From positions 1 to 37,666 of IMG/VR virus record IMGVR_UViG_3300011254_000646: a DNA stretch of 37,666 bases. The stretch is one strand, 5' to 3'. A model generated the notes under the pieces. The model was not told where the DNA came from and ran no database searches. It saw only the letters and a list, made by a program, of their open reading frames with translations. A program made the position numbers and the translations under genes. Below, in pieces: positions 7,844-15,442 of this stretch (position 1 is the stretch's first letter; every line of letters begins with the position of its first letter). The DNA is from a virus.

Positions 7844-8392
7844 ATGAGTTTGGAAAAATATTGTTTTGGAGAAATTGGTGACCATGAAGTGATTTGTGGG
7901 AATGAAAGACTCTTTGGTGGAATCAAATCCATTGCACTATTGAAGCCTAATCAAGACACAATCACTGATTTTACATCCAATGCCCAATGGGATGCAGCAA
8001 TTGCTGATGGTTCTGTGAAAATCATCAAAGAAATAAGAGCTGAATATCCTCAGCCATCTGAAACAACATCTGAGTCAGAAGTTGCTGGATTACCTGACAG
8101 AGTTGATTCTTTCAGTCACGTTTTGACTTGGAGAGATAGAGCTGTCACTCAAGCAAATTCAACATTTTATGATGATTTGAATGAATACACTGCTGGTGGA
8201 GTTGTTTGGTATGAGCCAAAGAACAACACAATCAAAGTGGTTGATTCAATTGATGTCAATTTCATGGCAAAATCAGAAGTTCTTGCTGATGACAAAACAG
8301 TTCAAGTTTATGCAGCACAAGCAATGTGGGATTCAATCAAATTGCCAGTGCCATATACAGCTCCGGCAAATGCTGAGAACATTTTTGACTAA
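7844..8392 (+). CDS. Structural protein, major tail tube candidate (182 aa)
   Basis: A beta-rich 182-residue protein with its own leader region after an intergenic gap, compatible with a highly expressed structural gene. Features include GGIKSIALLKP near the N-terminus, a TSNAQWDAAIADGSVK helix, and a central serine/glutamate linker (PSETTSESE). No gene elsewhere in the window is a better major tail protein candidate by length, but the call rests on size, fold impression and context. It overlaps the following glycosyltransferase by one base (TAATG). Alternative: a tail or neck accessory protein. Confidence 0.45.
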   Translation: MSLEKYCFGEIGDHEVICGNERLFGGIKSIALLKPNQDTITDFTSNAQWDAAIADGSVKIIKEIRAEYPQPSETTSESEVAGLPDRVDSFSHVLTWRDRAVTQANSTFYDDLNEYTAGGVVWYEPKNNTIKVVDSIDVNFMAKSEVLADDKTVQVYAAQAMWDSIKLPVPYTAPANAENIFD

Positions 8393-9240
8393 TGGCTGAA
8401 AAAAAACACAACTTGGTTTCTCAAGGTGTCACAATGATGGCATTTGGGAAACCAGTGTTTTTTGATTTTGCATTCAATATGGCTCTGTCATTGAGAATGC
8501 ATTCACCACATCTGAAAATCCAGCTGATACATGATCATTACATCAATGAGCTTGGTGATAAATCAAGAATCTTTGATGTATTGACTCCAATTGAAAATGC
8601 TGATTTCAGTGATGGGAAAAAACTGCAAGCTGGCAAAGGGAAACTCTCAATGTACAAATATTTGGCATTTGATGAGACAATATTTCTTGATGTTGATGGT
8701 GTCCTTTTACAAGATATTACTCCATTATTTGAGCAAGATGTTGATTTCAAAGTTCAGCAAGATGCATTGCATTGGGTGGAGAGCCAAGAGTTTTTGAGAG
8801 AAAAATATCAATTGACATCTGATGTATATGGATCAAATTCAAGCATCATGTTTATCAGGAAATGTGAAAGAGTTGAAAAGCTCTTTTCTGATGCATTGAC
8901 TGCAATGGCTGATCCAGTCAAAGACATGGACAAAAGCTGGTTCAATATGCAGCCAGATGAATTATATCTTGGAATATCACTGGCAAAAAATGATTTCTTT
9001 GATGTTTATTTTAATCCGATTTATCCGGTATATTTCAGAAGGAGAATTGATTATAAAAGACCGGACACTTTGCAAAGTGTAAGAGAAAAACATTTTGTTG
9101 TTGGTGTTTATGGAAACAAGAAATACAATCATGCATTTTCATACCAATTGTACAATCAGGAAAATGAAAAGAATTGGAGAAAATTCATTGGAATCTCTGC
9201 AAGACAGAAAGTTGACAAACTAATGAGGACAAAAAGATGA
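8392..9240 (+). CDS. GT8-like glycosyltransferase (282 aa)
   Basis: A GT-A fold glycosyltransferase resembling the glycogenin/GT8 group. After KYLAFDETIFLDVDGVLL comes the metal-binding DxD at D100-V101-D102, preceded by the LSMYKY segment that GT8 enzymes use around the nucleotide sugar. A later NMQPDELYL motif, with an acidic residue after a helix, fits the catalytic half. No signal peptide or membrane helix, so it acts in the host cytoplasm. Cotranscribed with structural genes (start overlaps the previous stop; the next microORF begins in its stop). The sugar and acceptor are unknown; virion protein glycosylation is the inference, supported by four more glycosyltransferase-like genes at 12237-16158. 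Confidence 0.75.
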   Translation: MAEKKHNLVSQGVTMMAFGKPVFFDFAFNMALSLRMHSPHLKIQLIHDHYINELGDKSRIFDVLTPIENADFSDGKKLQAGKGKLSMYKYLAFDETIFLDVDGVLLQDITPLFEQDVDFKVQQDALHWVESQEFLREKYQLTSDVYGSNSSIMFIRKCERVEKLFSDALTAMADPVKDMDKSWFNMQPDELYLGISLAKNDFFDVYFNPIYPVYFRRRIDYKRPDTLQSVREKHFVVGVYGNKKYNHAFSYQLYNQENEKNWRKFIGISARQKVDKLMRTKR

Positions 9241-9308
9241 AAATTGATTTGAACAAAGGCATCAAGTCATCCAGAAAAAAAGGATGTGGATGTGGTAAAA
9301 AGAAGTAA
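9237..9308 (+). CDS. 23-residue Cys-Gly-Cys-Gly microprotein
   Basis: A tiny ORF, MKIDLNKGIKSS followed by a basic tail with GCGCGKKK, starts in the ATGA overlap of the glycosyltransferase stop and ends 3 bases before the portal ATG, filling the gap exactly. The tight coupling on both sides argues for translation. Two cysteines in CGCG with flanking lysines could bind a metal or nucleic acid. I recall similar short CGCG-lysine peptides near portal genes of Bacteroidota phages, but cannot verify this here. It could be only a translational coupler. Confidence 0.5.
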   Translation: MKIDLNKGIKSSRKKGCGCGKKK

Positions 9309-9311
9309 AAG

Positions 9312-11303
9312 ATGATTTTGTTGGATGAAAATGCAATTGAGCAATTGCTCAACAGCACAATCATTCCATTCACAGAAGCTCTGCACAGAGACAAAGAATG
9401 GCATGATGAGAGATATGAGCATTCTGTTGAGTTATATGAAAGAGTGAAAGTTCACTCTCAGCTTGATTGCTTTCCTGATAGATTGATCAGTGAGTCAGCT
9501 CCAAATGAAACTCAAGAGGAGTTTGATTATAAAAAAGCTACTTTTCAGCCAATTACAAGACCAATCTGGAAAAAAGCAACAACTCAGGTCAATAGAATTT
9601 TCAATCCACAAAACTTTTCAATTAAAGGATGGGGCAATGATTCTGGAATTTATGCTGATGCATCTGCTGAGGTATATTTCACCAAACAATATCCATATTT
9701 TGAGTCTATTCTCAACTATTTTGAGAGCATTGTAAAGCCAGCAAAAGATGAAGATGCCAATGCTGTGATTGCTCTTGATTTTGTTGATTTGGACATTCCA
9801 GATACTGAATTGCTTGAGCCAATATTTGTATTGTATCATTCACCAAAAGTGGTTGATATCAATAATCATTTTGCATTATTGCTGAGTGATGAAAAATCAG
9901 AAGTTAAATTTGGAAATAAGACAGAGCAAACTGGTCTTGTTTTCTATTTGTATGATGAGCAAAATATCTGGAAGGTAAAACAAAGAGGAAAGAAACTTGA
10001 TTTTGAGTTTGAAGCAGATTTGTATTTTGAGCATAATCTTGGAGAATTACCAGTCAAACAGCTTGGTGGAGAGCCAAAGACAATGGACAAAACAGTTTGG
10101 TTTGAATCACTTTTCATGGATGCAATTCCCAATCTCAATGATGCATTGATTGATGCAACAAATTTGAGAGTGAATAAAGTATCAAATCTATTCATGGAAA
10201 GAATTGAATGGGTTGATGAATGTGATTTTGATGGCTGTGTTGATGGATATGTTGTTGCTGATGATGGAGAGTCAAGAGCTTGTCCATCATGTCATGGAAA
10301 TGGCAAGCGGAGCATGATGTCTCCACTTGGAGTGACACAAATTCAAGTGCCAAATAGAATGAATGATTCAGAGCCATTGCCATTTGATCCAGTGACATAT
10401 GTGAAAAAAGATGCAACAATGATTGATGCTTTGAGAAAAGAAATCAATTATAACATTGAAAATGCATTTGCTTTCATGGGTGTTGAAATCTCTTTAGACA
10501 AGAAATCCGGCAAAGAAACAGCAACTCACAAATTGATTGATAGAGAAGAATTATTTGCATTCATCTCAAAATATTCAAATCAGATGTTTGGATTGCTGAA
10601 ATGGGCAATCAACATTCTTGGATCTGTCAGATATGCTGAATTTGAATCACCACAAATCAAACAGCCAGTATCATTTGCATTAAGAAATGAGCAAGACCTC
10701 AGCACAGAGTTGAGAGATTCTGATGAATTACCTGATGCTGTTCGTGGAGAATTGACAAAAGAGCTGATGAATGTAAGATTTGCCAACAATGACAAATTAC
10801 AAGCAACAGTTGATTTGAAACAGAAAATTGATAATTATTATTTGCAAAAGCCAATTGATGTTTTGGCAATCATGTCAACTGGTCTTTTGCCAAAATGGAA
10901 AGCCACATTGCATTGGAGTTTTGACACATACATTGCACAGCTTGATGATTCATTCTGGGATTTGACATTTGAACAGCAAAAGACAATGCTTGAAACAATG
11001 GCTCAAGCTGACACTAATTCTCAGCTAATGACAGCATCCAAAATACTTGGTGAAAATCAAAATCAAAATTCTGGAGATGATATCCCAGAAAATATTGACA
11101 TTGAATCAGAAGCAAAAGCAAGATTGAAAGGTTCTGTTGGTGGTGTTCAAGGTGTTTTGCAGATCCAGCAATCTGTTTCTCAAAGTATTACTCAATATGC
11201 TGCTGGTCTTGCATTATTAATGGAGATTTATGGGTTTGATGATGCAACTGCAAGAGCTATTTTGGGCAATCCAAAGAAAGTGAACAGTGCCATCACTAAT
11301 TGA
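9312..11303 (+). CDS. Portal protein with embedded zinc-finger-like insert (663 aa)
   Basis: Likely the dodecameric portal at the capsid vertex, through which DNA enters and leaves. Length, acidic character, the helical stem region (about 270-300 and 390-440, including ALRKEINYNIENAFAFMGV) and its place directly before a MuF-like minor head gene all fit. Residues 304-331 hold CDFDGC...CPSCHGNG, four cysteines (304, 309, 324, 327) in a DnaJ-type zinc-ribbon spacing, just before the region expected to form the stem. The C-terminus carries a Gln/Ser-rich helix and overlaps the next gene by 17 bases. The terminase is far upstream, with the tail genes in between. Confidence 0.78.
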   Translation: MILLDENAIEQLLNSTIIPFTEALHRDKEWHDERYEHSVELYERVKVHSQLDCFPDRLISESAPNETQEEFDYKKATFQPITRPIWKKATTQVNRIFNPQNFSIKGWGNDSGIYADASAEVYFTKQYPYFESILNYFESIVKPAKDEDANAVIALDFVDLDIPDTELLEPIFVLYHSPKVVDINNHFALLLSDEKSEVKFGNKTEQTGLVFYLYDEQNIWKVKQRGKKLDFEFEADLYFEHNLGELPVKQLGGEPKTMDKTVWFESLFMDAIPNLNDALIDATNLRVNKVSNLFMERIEWVDECDFDGCVDGYVVADDGESRACPSCHGNGKRSMMSPLGVTQIQVPNRMNDSEPLPFDPVTYVKKDATMIDALRKEINYNIENAFAFMGVEISLDKKSGKETATHKLIDREELFAFISKYSNQMFGLLKWAINILGSVRYAEFESPQIKQPVSFALRNEQDLSTELRDSDELPDAVRGELTKELMNVRFANNDKLQATVDLKQKIDNYYLQKPIDVLAIMSTGLLPKWKATLHWSFDTYIAQLDDSFWDLTFEQQKTMLETMAQADTNSQLMTASKILGENQNQNSGDDIPENIDIESEAKARLKGSVGGVQGVLQIQQSVSQSITQYAAGLALLMEIYGFDDATARAILGNPKKVNSAITN

Positions 11304-12195
11304 AATAACAGCTGAAAAATCAGCAAATCTTGATAAGATTCCAGCAGAGCTATTTGGGAAAATAGAGCAAGCACAAAGAGAAGCATTCAAGCAAATCACA
11401 AGACTGATGAATCAGCTAGAGCTTGATGCCAGTGGGAAAATATTGCTGTCAACAAAGAATCTTGCATTGATTGAGCAGATTGGTGGCACAGCCAATGATG
11501 TGCTCTTTGGTGGTACATATGTTGATGCAGTCAGAGACTTTTCAAACAGTCTTGTGAATCAATCAACTCTTGCTGCTGAATACATGACAACTGCATTTGG
11601 ATCATTCACAGACAAGCAAATATTTGAGCAAGTGCTGAGGCAATCACAGCTTGATGTCTTGGCTTTATTAGATGAGCAAGCTGTGAATCAAGCATTGATT
11701 GAGCCATTGAAATCAGCACTCAGAGACTCTGTGACTGGTCAAGCAAAGCTCACTGATGTGATTGCTCAAGTACAGCAAATTGTGGTGGGAAATGAAGCCA
11801 CTGAGAGCAATCTGTTGGGCAACAGAAAGACATTGGTGAAAGATGCATTTTCAGCATCAGACCGGAGATATCAGCAAACTATTGAATCAGAATATTCATT
11901 TGACTTTTACCGGTACAGTGGATCTTTGGTGACAGATTCAAGATGTTTTTGTGAAAAAAGAACTGGCAAATATTTCCACAGATTAGAGATTGAAAGTTGG
12001 GGCAACAAGCAGAATCTTGGAGAGTGCAAATCAGGAAATGGCTGGCAAGGAATGAAAAAAGGCACTAATTCAGCCAACATTTTCACTTATGTTGGAGGCT
12101 ATAATTGTGATCATATTCTTGCAGCTGTTCCAATTGAAAATGTTCCAAAATCAGCAATAACCAGAGCCAAAGGTCTTGGCTATATGCCAGAATAG
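11287..12195 (+). CDS. MuF-like minor head protein (302 aa)
   Basis: The N-terminal two thirds are helical. The C-terminal third has DSRCFCEKRTGKYFH (217-231) and a late YNCDHILAAVPIE motif, matching the C-terminal pattern of Mu gpF-type head morphogenesis proteins (a D-x-RC-x-C segment, then a C-x-H near the end). These proteins sit inside the capsid near the portal and are sometimes ejected. The start is GTG 11287, overlapping the portal stop by 17 bases; no suitable ATG lies nearby. The gene is followed by a -7-like box, so the glycosyltransferase block after it may have its own promoter. Confidence 0.72.
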   Translation: MPSLIEITAEKSANLDKIPAELFGKIEQAQREAFKQITRLMNQLELDASGKILLSTKNLALIEQIGGTANDVLFGGTYVDAVRDFSNSLVNQSTLAAEYMTTAFGSFTDKQIFEQVLRQSQLDVLALLDEQAVNQALIEPLKSALRDSVTGQAKLTDVIAQVQQIVVGNEATESNLLGNRKTLVKDAFSASDRRYQQTIESEYSFDFYRYSGSLVTDSRCFCEKRTGKYFHRLEIESWGNKQNLGECKSGNGWQGMKKGTNSANIFTYVGGYNCDHILAAVPIENVPKSAITRAKGLGYMPE

Positions 12196-12208
12196 TTTTG
12201 ATTTTATA

Positions 12209-12216
12209 TATATTTG
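12209..12216 (+). promoter_or_regulatory. Candidate Bacteroidota -7 box (TATATTTG)
   Basis: TATATTTG matches the Bacteroidota sigma -7 consensus TAnnTTTG and lies 20 bases before ATG 12237, in the only gap of this part of the operon. No TTTG at the usual -33 distance is clear. If used it would drive the glycosyltransferase/methyltransferase block separately. Confidence 0.4.
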
Positions 12217-12236
12217 CTATGTAAAACAAAACATTA

Positions 12237-12875
12237 ATGAGCAAGATTTGCTTTTCTTATCTTTTTGGGAATAAAGACAAATGGATTGAGCCAAATATCA
12301 ACAAGATCAATACTGATTGGCATTATGTTTTATTCACAGACCAGCCAATCAAATCTGACTTGTATCATGTTGTGAAATATCCAATTGATGAAACATCATC
12401 AAGGATTCATTCAAGAAAAATCAAAACATTTGGTGCAGACAATTTCTTTCAAGCAAATTTGACTCAAGTCTTTCACCATGATGCAAATATCATTGTGAAT
12501 TGTGATCTTGATGAATTACCGGAATTCATGGTGATGAAACATCCATTTCATTGGTGTGCATTCAAAGAAATTGAGCTGTGCAAGAAATTGAAAAAAGACA
12601 CTGTTGAAAATCTCAACAAAGCAAAAGCCAAGTTGCTTGATTATGAATGGAGAGAAAATGCTGGTCTTTTCGCAAATGGTTTGATGATGAGACCAAATAC
12701 ATTTGAAGTTAATTCTCTTTCACATGATTGGTGGAATCATGTGAAAAATTTCAGTGTCAGAGATCAGATATTTTTGCCATATCTATTGAATAAACATAAT
12801 TTGAAACCAGCAGTCATTGAATGGGAGAGTCTGATTGGCTCAAAGTTTTTGATGCATAATCACTTGACAAAATGA
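12237..12875 (+). CDS. Glycosyltransferase, DUF616/TOD1-like (212 aa)
   Basis: Resembles the DUF616 (TOD1/MUCI70-like) glycosyltransferase group: an N-terminal YVLFTDQP strand, a metal-binding NCDLDELPEF motif (DLD at 90-92), a WW pair (165-166) and SVRDQIFLPYL (RDQ 175-177), all in the order expected. No membrane segment. The start ATG is 20 bases after a TATATTTG box and the stop overlaps the next methyltransferase by ATGA. It is the first gene of a seven-gene block whose members are nearly all sugar or methyl transferases, so it probably adds a sugar to a virion protein or builds a small glycan. Donor unknown. Confidence 0.7.
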   Translation: MSKICFSYLFGNKDKWIEPNINKINTDWHYVLFTDQPIKSDLYHVVKYPIDETSSRIHSRKIKTFGADNFFQANLTQVFHHDANIIVNCDLDELPEFMVMKHPFHWCAFKEIELCKKLKKDTVENLNKAKAKLLDYEWRENAGLFANGLMMRPNTFEVNSLSHDWWNHVKNFSVRDQIFLPYLLNKHNLKPAVIEWESLIGSKFLMHNHLTK

Positions 12876-13480
12876 AAAGATGGCAAATTATCAACCATTA
12901 TTTGAAAACTAGGTTTTCACATAAAACAGCAAAATATCTTGAAATAGGTATTCATCAAGGGGAAAACTGGTTGAAAATCAATGCTCAAGAAATGACTGGA
13001 GTTGATCCAAAGCCAATATTCAAATCATCCAATATTCTTGAGATGACTAGTGATGATTTCTTTGCTCAAAATAAAGATACTTTTGATTTGATTTTCATTG
13101 ATGGTTTACATCATCAAGATCAAGTTGCAAGAGATTTTTGGAATTCATTTCAATACTTGAATCCTGATGGCATCATCATCTTGCATGATTGCGCTCCAAA
13201 TGTGTATTTTGAAACTATTGTTCCAAGACCAAAGCCACATGGCAGATGGAATGGTGATGGATATAAAGCATGGATCAATATTAGATGGTCATTACCAAAT
13301 AGCACTTTCACAATAATGACAGATGAAGGTCTTGGAATATATGACTCAAGAGAAAGAGTCAAAGAAAACACAAGAATGGTGAAAAGTGATGTCATTGATG
13401 TGACTTGGGATGGTTATAAAAACAACAGATCTAAATGGCTGAATGAAATTTCTCTTGATGCATTCAAAGCACTGACATGA
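12872..13480 (+). CDS. Methyltransf_24-like SAM methyltransferase (202 aa)
   Basis: Motif I is YLEIGIHQG (22-30); motif IV is FDLIFIDGLHHQDQV (71-85), the D-G-x-H-x pattern of the Methyltransf_24 group; HDCAP follows at 105-109. A long loop with HGRWNGDGYKAW (about 124-135) is typical of members found in polysaccharide loci that O-methylate sugars. It sits between two glycosyltransferase-like genes with ATGA overlaps on both sides. I infer sugar O-methylation; protein or small-molecule methylation is possible. Confidence 0.8.
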   Translation: MKRWQIINHYLKTRFSHKTAKYLEIGIHQGENWLKINAQEMTGVDPKPIFKSSNILEMTSDDFFAQNKDTFDLIFIDGLHHQDQVARDFWNSFQYLNPDGIIILHDCAPNVYFETIVPRPKPHGRWNGDGYKAWINIRWSLPNSTFTIMTDEGLGIYDSRERVKENTRMVKSDVIDVTWDGYKNNRSKWLNEISLDAFKALT

Positions 13481-13722
13481 CAAAAGATGAAGTGATTGTG
13501 TATTGTAGAGCCAACAGCATGAGAAGATGCTCTGTGCTTGGTTGGGCGCAAATTAATTGTCCTTTGGCTTATGATGAATGGAGATTGAAAGCTCCAAAAA
13601 TTCAAGGTTTGCAATATTGGATGGCTCATATTTCACTCAACACAGAATTTCACTCAACAAATCCTGATGAATGGAAAAGAATTTTTGCAATCAGAGAAAA
13701 TGACTTGAAAAATGGCTATTAA
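13477..13722 (+). CDS. Hypothetical 81-residue protein in the glycosylation block
   Basis: Not recognised. A small protein with several tryptophans and cysteines (YCRANSMRRCSVLGW at 9-23; YWM near 47). It overlaps the methyltransferase before it (ATGA) and the glycosyltransferase after it by 11 bases, so it is translated with them. It might be an accessory subunit or the displaced N-terminal part of the following glycosyltransferase, which is short (178 residues) and reaches its DAD motif at residue 36. Joining the two would need a frameshift, and I see no slippery site. Confidence 0.55.
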   Translation: MTKDEVIVYCRANSMRRCSVLGWAQINCPLAYDEWRLKAPKIQGLQYWMAHISLNTEFHSTNPDEWKRIFAIRENDLKNGY

Positions 13723-14248
13723 TTTCATAATTCCATTTACTCCGGATAAACAGCTGGCTGCACATTACAATGAGCAAGCAAACAGATTTGATGATGATGA
13801 TTGGATCTGTTTTGTTGATGCTGATGCAATGTTTCTTGATCCATATTTTGGTCAACATCTGGAGAAAATTGTTGAAAATCATGGTGATGAATTTCTTGCT
13901 TTCACTTGCATGACCAACAGAGTTGGCAATCTCAAGCAATGCCATCAAAGAAAGATGTCAAGCAATTTTGATTTGATGCATCATTTGAAAATTGCTGAGG
14001 CTAGAAAGAAAGAATATTTTGGCACTGTGCTGGATTTCAGACCATCACCACCAATGTCCGGAGTGATGATTTTGTCAAAGGTTTCAACCATTAAAAAAAT
14101 TCCTTTTCGTGGTGCTGGGATGCTTGGAGTTGACAACAATTTTCATCAAGACATCTCTGAGAAAGGGAAATTTGGGTTGATTCTTGGTGTTTATTTATTT
14201 CACAAATACAGAGCTGGAAATATTAACAATAAAACACATCTGAAATGA
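13712..14248 (+). CDS. GT-A type glycosyltransferase (178 aa, short)
   Basis: The core is DDDDWICFVDADAMFLDP, with the DAD metal-binding motif at 36-38, as in GT2-like enzymes. Later PPMSGVMILSK (about 110-120) and GVDNNFHQDISEKG (about 144-157) fit the acceptor side and the following acidic helix. It starts directly at the first strand (MAINFIIPFT), with little sequence before DxD, so the nucleotide-binding half is reduced; the upstream 81-residue gene may supply part of it. Cytoplasmic; coupled to the next methyltransferase by ATGA. Sugar and acceptor unknown. Confidence 0.68.
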   Translation: MAINFIIPFTPDKQLAAHYNEQANRFDDDDWICFVDADAMFLDPYFGQHLEKIVENHGDEFLAFTCMTNRVGNLKQCHQRKMSSNFDLMHHLKIAEARKKEYFGTVLDFRPSPPMSGVMILSKVSTIKKIPFRGAGMLGVDNNFHQDISEKGKFGLILGVYLFHKYRAGNINNKTHLK

Positions 14249-14805
14249 CATACAAAGAAATTCAAGGTTGGTTTAATTATGAATTTTTGTTCACTGATAT
14301 GGTCAATAGATTCAATCATTGCAAATTCATTGAAATTGGATGTTGGAAAGGGAAATCAACAGCTTTCCTTGCATCACAAATCAAACAGTATAAAAAGGAC
14401 ATTAAAGTGATTGCTGTTGATACATGGCAAGGTTCACCAACAGAACAGCAGCACAAAGATTTGATTAATCAAATTGATCAGGAGTTGTTTCAGATATTTC
14501 AAGACAATATTGAAAAGATGAAATTGATTGATATTGTTCATCCAATGATTGGTGATTCAAGCAGTATTTTGAGCAATATGAAAGAGAAAGTGCCATTTAT
14601 TTTCATTGATGGTGATCATACTTATGAAGGAGTCAAGAAAGATATTCTTTCTGCATTGCCATTAATTGAAAATGATGGAGTGCTTGCTGGACATGATTAT
14701 GGGAATGCTGAGGGAGTTACTCAAGCAGTGAATGAATTGCTTGGCAAAGACAAAATACAAATCAAAAAAAATACTTGGATATATGACACAGTTAACATTT
14801 CATGA
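14245..14805 (+). CDS. Methyltransf_24-like SAM methyltransferase (186 aa)
   Basis: Motif I is IEIGCWKGKS (29-38), the strand-2 acidic residue is in VIAVDTWQGS, and motif IV is IDGDHTYEGV (121-130), followed by GHDYG. This is a complete small class I methyltransferase of the type common in capsule and O-antigen loci (FkbM/Methyltransf_24 neighbours). Second methyltransferase of the block and distinct in sequence from the one at 12872, so the modification may need two methylation steps or act on two sites. It overlaps the next gene by 23 bases. Confidence 0.83.
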   Translation: MTYKEIQGWFNYEFLFTDMVNRFNHCKFIEIGCWKGKSTAFLASQIKQYKKDIKVIAVDTWQGSPTEQQHKDLINQIDQELFQIFQDNIEKMKLIDIVHPMIGDSSSILSNMKEKVPFIFIDGDHTYEGVKKDILSALPLIENDGVLAGHDYGNAEGVTQAVNELLGKDKIQIKKNTWIYDTVNIS

Positions 14806-15442
14806 TATAACAAAAAAACTCCAAGACCATGAGCCATTCCAATTTGCAAGAGTTGGAGATGGAGAGATGCTCTGCATGGATGGAGTAAAAGGAAAAAACA
14901 CAGATGGACACAAATATTTTTCAGATCTTGGAAAAGCATTGAGAGCAGTATATTCTGAAAAGAAAGAATACTTTGTTGGATTGCAGCCAGTCAAGCATGG
15001 ATTGCATTCAAATACTGACAAATATCCGCAAGATTGGACAAATGCTGATGTGCTGCATGATGCATCAATAAAGGGATGGATGCCGGCACTTTTCAAAGTA
15101 TTGCAAAACAGAAATGTGATTGTTGTTGGAAATTCAAGATTGCAGAAATTGCCATTCATTAATGCTCTGATTGAGATACCAAAAACAAATGCATGGACAA
15201 AGAGAAATGAAGTCTGGTCATCAATAAAAGACTTGATTGAGAATCACCATGATAAAAGATTGGTGATTTTGTTTTGTGCTGGCATGATGTCCGGAGTGAT
15301 GATTGATGAAATTGCAAAGAATGTTGGTGATAAGGTGACAGCCATTGATTGCGGAAGTGTTTTTGATCCATATTTGAACTATTCATCAAGAAAGTATCAT
15401 CAACAAATTATTGATAGAGAATCAAAGTTGAAAATTGTGTGA
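14783..15442 (+). CDS. GT-D fold glycosyltransferase (219 aa)
   Basis: The N-terminal FQFARVGDGEM (RVGDGE at 23-28) is the DxE signature of the GT-D (DUF1792-type) glycosyltransferases, first described in streptococcal serine-rich repeat adhesin glycosylation. Further matches are a central VIVVGNSR strand and an ILFCAGMMSGVMIDEI strand-helix followed by AIDCGSVFDP. I chose ATG 14783 because it sits just before the domain; an upstream in-frame start at 14732 would add 17 residues inside the preceding gene. This fold is known for adding glucose to protein-linked glycans, which supports protein glycosylation here. Confidence 0.75.
   Translation: MTQLTFHDITKKLQDHEPFQFARVGDGEMLCMDGVKGKNTDGHKYFSDLGKALRAVYSEKKEYFVGLQPVKHGLHSNTDKYPQDWTNADVLHDASIKGWMPALFKVLQNRNVIVVGNSRLQKLPFINALIEIPKTNAWTKRNEVWSSIKDLIENHHDKRLVILFCAGMMSGVMIDEIAKNVGDKVTAIDCGSVFDPYLNYSSRKYHQQIIDRESKLKIV

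Noticed and set aside
13477-14248. Frameshifted single glycosyltransferase split in two
   Set aside because: The 178-residue enzyme has its own start, first strand and DAD motif, and there is no slippery run at the 11-base overlap; treated as two genes.
14800-15159. Minus-strand ORF of 119 codons
   Set aside because: Lies entirely over the GT-D glycosyltransferase gene, which has a clear RVGDGE motif; cysteine/phenylalanine-rich antisense shadow.
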